From contig JAEILZ010000003.1 in the NCBI GenBank assembly GCA_018873225.1, positions 1,116,001 to 1,180,000 of the forward strand: a DNA stretch of 64,000 nucleotides, written 5' to 3'. This stretch comes from [Phialemoniopsis] sp. UDSM-2020. Its lineage: Eukaryota > Ascomycota > Sordariomycetes > Thyridiales > Thyridiaceae. Made by a program: the position numbers and the translations under genes. This document shows, one piece after another, positions 57,001 to 64,000 of the stretch. Position 1 is the first letter of the stretch. Each line of letters begins with the position of its first letter. The notes beneath the pieces were generated by a model. It was given only the letters and a program-made list of their open reading frames with translations, ran no database searches and was not told the origin of the DNA.

Positions 57001-57138
57001 TGTCGGGCGCCATCAAAGCATCGTCTGGGTGTTTTGTTTCTTCTTCACTTTGTTTTTGGCTCGTTTCATCTATCCGGGATTCCGTCTTTCCAAGTGTCGC
57101 AGGTAGACCACAAGACCGTCCCCATTACTCGTTTCACC
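54071..57138. other. Intergenic region, 3.1 kb
   Basis: No gene could be supported. The part from about 54550 to 55500 looks lower in GC than the rest, with short open frames lacking codon bias. The part from about 56880 to 57138 is pyrimidine-rich (CTCTCCCTCTCTCT) and looks like the promoter and leader of the protease gene. No terminal repeats or transposase fragments were recognised. Confidence 0.5.
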
Positions 57139-58961
57139 ATGAGAGGTCTAGTTGCCTTGTCGCTCGCAGCTTGCGCTGCTGCGGCGCCATCATTCAGCAC
57201 TGAAACCGTCCATGATGGTGCTGCCCCCATTCTTTCCTCCAACAATGCGGATGAGATTCCCAACGCCTACATCATCAAGTTCAAGGACCACGTCAGCGAG
57301 TCATCCGCCTCGGATCACCACTCGTGGATCCAGAAGATCCACGGCGATCGTGAGGAAGAGCGAGTGATCGAGCTGCGCAAGCGCGGCGACTTCAACCTCG
57401 CCGACGATGTTTTCCGTGGCCTCAAGCACACGTACAAGATCGGCAATGGATTCCTCGGCTACTCCGGCCATTTCGATGACTCGGTCATCGAGCAGGTGCG
57501 GAGGCATCCTGATGTAAGTCTCCTTCATCCCTATGCACAATTAAGGCGCCCGCTCGCCTCCCTTCCACTCCTTTCCGAGCCATGGATTTCCCAATCGGCA
57601 GCACTTCGCGGTCTCATGGATTATCCCTGATGGACCACGTGCTCAATTCACTCTTGCCTCTGACGAGGTGGCATACATCCACCGTACTACAAAACGCATT
57701 GCTGACTTATCATATCCATTAGATCGAGTATATCCACCGTGATACTATTGTTCACACCATGAGCTACAACAAGAAGGAGAAGAAGGATGATGACTGCAGC
57801 CCCGAGACTGAGAAGAATGCCCCATGGGGTCTTGCTCGTGTCTCCCACCGCAAGCAGCTCAGCTTCGGGACCTTTAACAAATACCTGTTTGCTGATGATG
57901 GTGGTGAGGGTGTCGATGCCTATGTCATCGATACCGGTACCAACATTGAGCACGTCGACTTTGAGGGTCGTGCTCACTGGGGCAAGACTATCCCCAAGGA
58001 CGACGAGGATGTCGATGGCAACGGCCACGGCACTCACTGCTCCGGCACTGTTGCCGGCAAGAAGTACGGTATCGCCAAGAAGGCCAACGTCTACGCTGTC
58101 AAGGTTCTGAAGTCCAACGGCTCTGGTACCATGTCTGATGTTATCGCCGGTGTCGAGTTCGCTGCTCAGAGGCACATGGACGAGGTTGCCAAGGCTAAGA
58201 AGGGTAAGCGCAAGGGCTTCAAGGGCTCAGTTGCCAACATGTCTCTCGGTGGTGGCAAGACTACTCCTCTTGATGCTGCTGTCAACGCTGCTGTCAGCGC
58301 CGGCCTCCACTTTGCTGTCGCCGCTGGCAATGACAACGCCGATGCCTGCAACTACTCCCCCGCTGCTGCTCAGAAGGCTGTCACTGTTGGTGCTTCGGAC
58401 ATCAACGACGCCCGTGCCTACTTCTCCAACTGGGGCAAGTGCACTGACATCTTCGCCCCTGGTCTGAACATCCAGTCCACCTGGGTCGGCTCCAAGTACG
58501 CCGTCAACACCATCTCCGGCACTTCGATGGCTTCGCCTCACATCTGCGGTCTCCTGGCCTACTACCTGTCTCTGCAGCCCTCCACCGACTCGGAGTACTC
58601 TGTTGCCCCCATCACTCCCGAGAAGATGAAGGCCAACATGCTCAGCATTGCCACCGTCGGCGCTCTCAGCGACCTGCCCAAGGACACCCCCAACCTGCTG
58701 GCCTGGAACGGTGGTGGTTGCAGCAACTACTCCTCCATTCTGGAGCAGGGCAGCTACAAGATCGAGCGTGCCGAGGAGAAGGATGTCTACACCTCTGTCA
58801 CCGAGCTCGAGAAGGCTATTGAGAACGACCTCAAGGTTGTCTCTGGCAAGGTCGTCAAGGGTGTCTCTTCCTTCACTGGCAAGGCCGAGAAGTTCTCCAA
58901 GAAGATCCACGACATTGTTGAGGATGAGCTGAAGGAGTTCTTCGAGGAGATCACCGTCTAA
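57139..58961 (+). CDS. PRB1: Vacuolar-type subtilisin-like serine protease (Prb1/PepC type)
   Basis: Exons 57139-57513 and 57723-58961 encode 537 aa; the 209-nt intron is longer than most here (GTAAGT donor, CTGAC branch near 57702, TTAG acceptor). MRGLVALSLAACAAAAPSFS is a signal peptide, followed by an inhibitor_I9 propeptide (PNAYIIKFKDHVSESSASDH). The S8 catalytic triad is Asp195 (AYVIDTGTN), His227 (GNGHGTHCSGT) and Ser393 (SGTSMASPHICG), with oxyanion Asn328 in AAGNDN. A C-terminal extension of about 100 residues (KVVKGVSSFTGKAEKFSKKI and onward) is typical of vacuolar protease B/PepC and absent from short secreted alkaline proteases. It would degrade proteins and autophagic bodies in the vacuole. 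Codon use is strongly biased to C- and T-ending codons (GTC, GCT, AAG), suggesting high expression. Confidence 0.93.
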
Positions 58962-59967
58962 AGCCCATTTGTTGCTGTTAGATCGGGCTCCGAAGGGTGG
59001 ATCAAGTAGCTTAGCCGCACTTACCATCACATAGTCCACCGTATGAGCACGGTGTTTTCCTTGAATCTTTTATTATCGGCATACATGGGCATGGTTTCGC
59101 TGTTATCGGGTGTCTTTTGTGTACTTTATCACGACGTGGAGATCTCCTCGTTTTGCAGTGGCTTGAGGATAGTATGCATATCATCATAGTCACGTTCTCT
59201 TGGCTCGCTCAATACACTGCATTATCACATCTCGATGCTACTGGATCACAATTGTCTCACTCAGTCGCGGCTGATTGAACTCGACCTCACGTCCTTGACC
59301 GTTCTTCAACTACTACTTGGACCTAGGTATGCTGGCATGTGCACATATTAAAGCCTGTCTCGCGATCGAAGTTCCTTTAATGTATGTTAAGTTACTAGTG
59401 ACTTGGACGATGTCCGGGACGAACGTTGTTTTAACATCAAGCAGCTTCTATCTCATGGTTACCCATCCCCACCATACTCGAAATTGTTATAGCACGTAGG
59501 GTGCTTATATGCCAGTCATCATTTATGGAGGTCACATCAGTTGCAGTAGGTTGATATCTACAGACAAACGAGCAACAACAAGTATCATGGCTGTGGTATG
59601 GAGGTTTGGACACTTCAATCTTGCCCTGCCCTTTTGGCAACAACGCTCTTTCTTCTCCGTTGAGCTTCCTTCACCTTCCGCCACTGCGTTCCTGCCAACA
59701 TTGAGGTCTTGACCATGCATGGCATTCCCTACCTCCCTTCTTTGGTTGTTTCGGTAAGGACATTCTTCTTTCACTCTCTCTTTCCTCCTGGCAATATAGT
59801 GCTACGACTGCATGACGCGCCCATTCTAGCAAGGTTTGGTCACTTGTTTCGACTTCATCATCACCTTACAGAACTGTCTTGCCCCTGACATTGTATATGT
59901 AAAATCTTCGCTGCTTTCGCTCCGGGACATATCTACCAGTGTCACCACAAAACGTTGCTCTCGCAGC
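58962..59967. other. Intergenic region, 1.0 kb
   Basis: Holds the 3' UTR of the protease and the promoter of the hypothetical gene. The frame of the downstream gene is open back to 59836, but without an ATG. Nothing else is supported. Confidence 0.5.
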
Positions 59968-62900
59968 ATGCTTCGGCGGCAGAGCACGAAGTTGCGGTCC
60001 GACCCGGCCCGCCGCAAATCGACCTCCTCAGGACGGAGTGTGCGTCTTGAACATCTGGATGCTGAGATAGCGCAGCGCGATGCTCAGATAGCTGCACTCC
60101 AGGCCTACAACCAGGGCACAGATCGCTCAATGCAAGACCAGCGTCTTTTCCCTCTCGCTCCACCAAAGCACCACTCGTCCAAGAGATCTTCCACGTTATC
60201 GAGAAGTAGCAGCTGTGCAGCTCAGACGCTCCAAGCATCTCGAACAAGCCCTGCCAAGATTCGAAGCGTTCGTTACGTTAGGTCTGCATCGCGAGCGAGG
60301 AAAACTACCGATATAGAGGATGAAAGCGTTGACTTATCAAATTCGCCGTCAAGGCCCCAACATCTCGTAGACGACAATATCCAAGAAGTACGCGGCAGCG
60401 ACGTTTCGCGAAGTTCAAGCCGCAACTCTTCATGGAGAAGCGGCGCAAACACCATTGTCAGACAGTACAATGCCTTCGACCTGGACAACCTAGGGGACGG
60501 TGCGGAGTACTACACCGCTGAAGATGACATTGCCTCGCAGCCATCGTCGTATCGCAGAGTTCGTCGATCTCGATCCATATTCACATCCAACCACCAGAGA
60601 CACTCAAGACCGACGGAGCCTACAGCATCTTATTTTGATAGCGGCTCGCCTGATCGCCATCGCCCAGCACCTTCACAGCCAGGAAGCGTCGATATCAGGA
60701 ACTTGAAGAAAGAAAATCACCATCCGTTAACAACTCCCTCTGACATTGGACTCAAACCACATATACCTTCTCAAAGGTCCCGAGGGGAAGGTTACTTATT
60801 TCGCTCACTCTCGAAAAGTTCTCATATGAACGAGGCCAAGTCAACTGATAGGACAGTTACCCCCGATCCAAGTCTTGTGCCTCAACCACTGCGAATTTTA
60901 TCTTCATCCTCCCAACAGCAGGCTAACGCGCATTCCGGTCAAGCTATCATGAGGAAATCGCTACGTAGTAGCAGCTCCAACAGTGCTGTGCCATTGTTCA
61001 CTACCACCAACAGATCTACCGTCAAACGAGACGGCAGCTTGAGAATTGTTGCACGGAAGGCTTCCAAGACCCTCAAGTCAACATTCAGGACCCTTCTCGG
61101 CCGTCCAAAAGCGGAAGAAAGTCCTGATGTACTCTTCCCACCAGATGTGGAAGCTGTCACTACCTCCGTCTTCGGTAGCGAGGCATCAACACCAACAAGC
61201 AAGCGTGGCGGACAGCCTAGCGACTCTGGTACCCTGTCCAGCGTTCCGTGCAACATTGCCTCTCTTTACGCTTTCCCAGCCGCTGAAAAACTACAGTCTC
61301 AACAAGGCCAGATAGGAGACATGAAGAGCGACTATGAGGATCTGAATGACACAAACAATGAATCTCGGATCACAAGCTGGGCGAGCTCAAACTCGAGCAC
61401 AGCAGTCCACCACAAGCAAGAATCGAGTGAATGGGGGCAACAAAGATTGTCTGTGATCAATGAGCATCGCAACTCGTATCCTTCGCCATCTCTCCAGCGT
61501 CAGGGTCGAAGTTCCCTCATACCAGCTCCTCTAACTACATTGGCTGGTTGTCGAGCTCAGATTGCCGCCATGCCGGGTGAAGCATTCGACAGTCAACGAT
61601 TGTACTCGGCATTGATAAAGAAGCTAGACGAGAGTAAGGAGAGAAAATATGTGAGCCGACAAGAAACCGAGAGTCATGGGCATGCCGATCCGTTCCGCAC
61701 GGCCTCGCCATCTGTTACGAGCATCAGCAACAGACAAGGTGTAGCGGGAGTCTCTACATCTTCAACCCTAACGGTACAGAATGCCTCATGTTTGGAGGAC
61801 GGAATACGCCACGGACCCGGGTACGAAAGTACTGCCGATTCTAGCAACACCCACGACAGTGGATCTGCAAACTGTGGAATTGAATGTAGTTCAAGAGGCC
61901 GAGATGACCAGGAGCCTCAGATCAGTTCACAAGCACCAGACTTGGTCGCCAGCATGCAACACCAGATAATAGACTGCAGCCCAATCGCTCTGAGCAGCCC
62001 ATCCTGCCACTTGTTCAGAACAACTACTCAATATCGCTTCGCGCTACAAGAAAATATCCGAGCAGCTGAAGATGCAACTCGGCATGAACACTCTCCATCA
62101 GCTTTCCAACACAATACTCTAGGTCGGAAATTCGCCGAGAGCAGAAGTTACTCGGCCAGTGAGTACTCTTCACACGGACCTAACGACTCGCAAGCTGCGG
62201 CTGAGATCCAGTCAATTCTACAAGGGTTCGCAAAGTCGCCAGACCTGCCTAGCAGCACAGCTAATGGACGGGACATGAAAAAGAATACGATAACACAGGG
62301 AAGCTCTATGGATTGGCAGTCGTGGCTTGCGAATAACAGGTCAAACATGGAGCTGCATAGTTCGCCTGCACGGAGCATCATATCCTCGGAAGTTGAAAAC
62401 CCTCTACCTATTTTGTCAAGAGCTTCAAGACATGTGAGGGAACCCGCCCAGATTTATGACGAACGAGAGGATAGGGTCCTCGCGGGGATAGCAGAAGACA
62501 AAAATACGCTGCCAATCGCGTCTCGCTCCAACGGAAGCGCACAGCAGATGTCTTCGCCTCAGGCGTCATTCGTCAACTCAGATTGTCCTCCCACATCTAC
62601 CCACCTCGTCGAGAACAGCGCCCCTGGGACTGTCTCTAGAAACAAGGGCGTTGGAAATCTTGAGTCGACTGAACTCACACCGCCGTCTATACCTCCTAGA
62701 AATCCTCTCCGAGATTTGCCGTCGGCGGGCTGCAACAAGCCGAACGAAGAGAAGTTAGCAGCACGTGTGAGGAATAAGACCATGCTGCCGCAGACACCAG
62801 AAAACAAATTGCTAGCAGCCAGGAGAGCGAAGTCATTGGCTCGCCTCCGATCTCTGAAGAGACTCCGTGCCGTGGAAGGCGACACACCCATGGCACCCTT

Positions 62901-63231
62901 GTCCGCCTCGGCAAGGCTTGGACGAGATACGACGAGGGCCGTCGGTGGATACGGTGTTGACTCGACGACTTCAAGTCCTGGACTGACGGCCGCTTTTCAA
63001 AAGCAATTTGGGCTCGCAGGTCAAACGAGGACTGAGAGTGTAGCTGGCCGATCTACAGAATCGTCAGGAGAGCATCGTGATGATGTCTGTGGACACGACA
63101 GTGCAGACATCACGGATACCACGTCCTCGTTGCGACCTCTTGGGGCGCAAAGAATGGTTGACATCTTTCTAAGCAGCCGGAGGAAGCGCATGGTGAGCAC
63201 CGACGAAGGAGGGAGTAGTGCATTTGTATGA
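59968..63231 (+). CDS. Large Ser-rich disordered protein of unknown function, 1087 aa
   Basis: One open exon from the ATG at 59968 (MLRRQSTKLRSDPARRKSTS); an upstream exon supplying an earlier start cannot be excluded because the frame is open back to 59836. The N-terminus is basic and Ser-rich, followed by a short helix (RLEHLDAEIAQRDAQIAALQ). Most of the protein is low-complexity Ser/Arg/Pro/Thr sequence without domains or membrane segments. Near the C-terminus are a proline motif (PPSIPPRNPLRDLP) and a basic helical patch (ENKLLAARRAKSLARLRSLK). Many RxxS-type sites suggest phosphorylation. The start and the basic C-terminal block look like the conserved parts of a family seen in related fungi; the middle appears to evolve freely. 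No function can be assigned. Confidence 0.75.
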   Translation: MLRRQSTKLRSDPARRKSTSSGRSVRLEHLDAEIAQRDAQIAALQAYNQGTDRSMQDQRLFPLAPPKHHSSKRSSTLSRSSSCAAQTLQASRTSPAKIRSVRYVRSASRARKTTDIEDESVDLSNSPSRPQHLVDDNIQEVRGSDVSRSSSRNSSWRSGANTIVRQYNAFDLDNLGDGAEYYTAEDDIASQPSSYRRVRRSRSIFTSNHQRHSRPTEPTASYFDSGSPDRHRPAPSQPGSVDIRNLKKENHHPLTTPSDIGLKPHIPSQRSRGEGYLFRSLSKSSHMNEAKSTDRTVTPDPSLVPQPLRILSSSSQQQANAHSGQAIMRKSLRSSSSNSAVPLFTTTNRSTVKRDGSLRIVARKASKTLKSTFRTLLGRPKAEESPDVLFPPDVEAVTTSVFGSEASTPTSKRGGQPSDSGTLSSVPCNIASLYAFPAAEKLQSQQGQIGDMKSDYEDLNDTNNESRITSWASSNSSTAVHHKQESSEWGQQRLSVINEHRNSYPSPSLQRQGRSSLIPAPLTTLAGCRAQIAAMPGEAFDSQRLYSALIKKLDESKERKYVSRQETESHGHADPFRTASPSVTSISNRQGVAGVSTSSTLTVQNASCLEDGIRHGPGYESTADSSNTHDSGSANCGIECSSRGRDDQEPQISSQAPDLVASMQHQIIDCSPIALSSPSCHLFRTTTQYRFALQENIRAAEDATRHEHSPSAFQHNTLGRKFAESRSYSASEYSSHGPNDSQAAAEIQSILQGFAKSPDLPSSTANGRDMKKNTITQGSSMDWQSWLANNRSNMELHSSPARSIISSEVENPLPILSRASRHVREPAQIYDEREDRVLAGIAEDKNTLPIASRSNGSAQQMSSPQASFVNSDCPPTSTHLVENSAPGTVSRNKGVGNLESTELTPPSIPPRNPLRDLPSAGCNKPNEEKLAARVRNKTMLPQTPENKLLAARRAKSLARLRSLKRLRAVEGDTPMAPLSASARLGRDTTRAVGGYGVDSTTSSPGLTAAFQKQFGLAGQTRTESVAGRSTESSGEHRDDVCGHDSADITDTTSSLRPLGAQRMVDIFLSSRRKRMVSTDEGGSSAFV

Positions 63232-63932
63232 TTTGCCGTGGCGAGAGAGCATTTGATATTGGGCATTCGGCCGTTTCGTGAGGGCTGAGAGCCAGTGGAG
63301 TTAGGTTGTAGCTCTTAGACATGACGAGGGGCGCATCACAGTATCATCGCATATGTGTACACGCAAGGGGCCAGAGTAGCTCATAGAACCAAGACGTCCT
63401 CCTCTGCTCTATTCCTCCACCAATTGATATCACGCTCGCTAATAATATACAAGAAAGCTTCCAGCCAGCCCATCACTAAGAATGTCCTCCTAGACCCCTT
63501 TTCCTTCCGTGTCCTGCAACTGGTTGATCATAAACCATCCGCTGTCTGTACAGTTCCCGTCTCCTTTGCAAAAGGGCTTCGCCAGTCCAATCTGTTGACA
63601 AGAGTTGCCTCTTTATCTCCACCTCCAGTCTTGTATGCTTTGATGCCAATGTGTGTGTGTTGGTGGTATTGTCACAAAAATCAAAACCCGGTATTTTCCT
63701 CCTCTTCCTCCCCAGACTCCGCTTCCAAGACCATTTGCCAGTAATCCTTCTCTTCCCATCCAGTCCACTCGCTTGCAAAAAAAAGCAAGATGCAAGAAAA
63801 GATATGACGTCAAAAGACAATACAAGCACCGGCGAGACCGGGGCATATTAAAGTCGTAGTGATCTTCTCACTGTTCTCCCATAGAAATACAATTAAAACC
63901 CAAACGACTGAGTCCATTGACCCCTTTTGCTT
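63232..63932. other. Convergent 3' region at right edge
   Basis: About 700 bp of 3' UTR-like sequence with A/T-rich stretches and a short TG run near 63648-63661. Overlapping short open frames on both strands show no coding bias. Confidence 0.45.
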
Positions 63933-64000
63933 TTAATAAGGCGGCCTCTTGGCCCCGCCGCCGAGGTGCGTTTGCGACTCGCCGCCGGAGCGGCTGTCGA
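63933..64000 (-). CDS. C-terminal end of a minus-strand gene, truncated at right edge
   Basis: Read on the minus strand, a GC-rich frame enters from the right edge and ends at a TAA (plus-strand TTA at 63933-63935). The last 21 codons read DSRSGGESQTHLGGGAKRPP then Tyr. The GC-rich codon use stops exactly at the stop codon, with A/T-rich sequence after it, as for other gene ends here. Too short to identify. Confidence 0.4.
   Translation of the reverse strand, partial: DSRSGGESQTHLGGGAKRPPY

Overview
The window is nuclear DNA of a filamentous ascomycete (Pezizomycotina, most likely a Sordariomycete; the species cannot be named from the sequence alone). The support is short introns of about 50-80 nt with GTRNGT donors and CTRAY branch points a few tens of bases before the acceptor, G/C-rich third codon positions, pyrimidine-rich 5' leaders, and a set of single-copy fungal housekeeping genes. 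No bacterial operons, rRNA, convincing tRNA, CRISPR array, intact transposon or prophage was seen. Exon joins below were worked out by eye by matching splice sites to reading phase and to known protein families.

Layout. 1-12.3 kb: the 3' part of a SEA/GATOR2-type zinc-module protein, converging on VPS34 (class III PI 3-kinase); NSE4 (SMC5/6 complex) diverging from VPS34; then two adjacent lineage-specific coiled-coil genes, the first ending at an amber stop that is followed by a strongly coding-like extension. 14.6-22.6 kb: a short hypothetical gene, VMA3 (six-exon V-ATPase proteolipid) and a Rho1 exchange factor of the ROM2 type. 22.6-26.4 kb: a gene-poor block ahead of a tiny cysteine-containing three-exon gene. 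27.9-33.7 kb: a single-pass membrane protein, PRP38 (spliceosome), HER2 (mitochondrial GatA subunit) and a membrane-anchored DUF4336/metallo-beta-lactamase-like protein. 35.3-39.8 kb: two predicted secretory-pathway enzymes in tandem, a BBE-type FAD oxidase and a calcineurin-like phosphoesterase/5'-nucleotidase. 40.0-45.5 kb: ISY1 (spliceosome), WBP1 (oligosaccharyltransferase) and the complex I 9.5 kDa subunit. 45.9-54.1 kb: a 2594-aa BEACH/WD40 protein (BPH1 type). 57.1-63.2 kb: a vacuolar-type subtilisin protease (PRB1 type) and a large disordered hypothetical protein. The right edge holds the last codons of another minus-strand gene.

The genes do not form one pathway. Several act in vacuole, endosome and membrane traffic (VPS34, VMA3, BPH1 type, PRB1 type, SEA type), two in pre-mRNA splicing (PRP38, ISY1) and two in mitochondria (HER2, NUO9.5). 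This reads as ordinary fungal chromosomal gene order. No convincing new multi-gene system was found. The most unusual items are the amber stop plus coding-like extension at 10157-10297, the small cysteine-containing gene at 26413-27361, the stop-free multiple-of-three introns in the BEACH gene, and the ATG-only first coding exon of ISY1.
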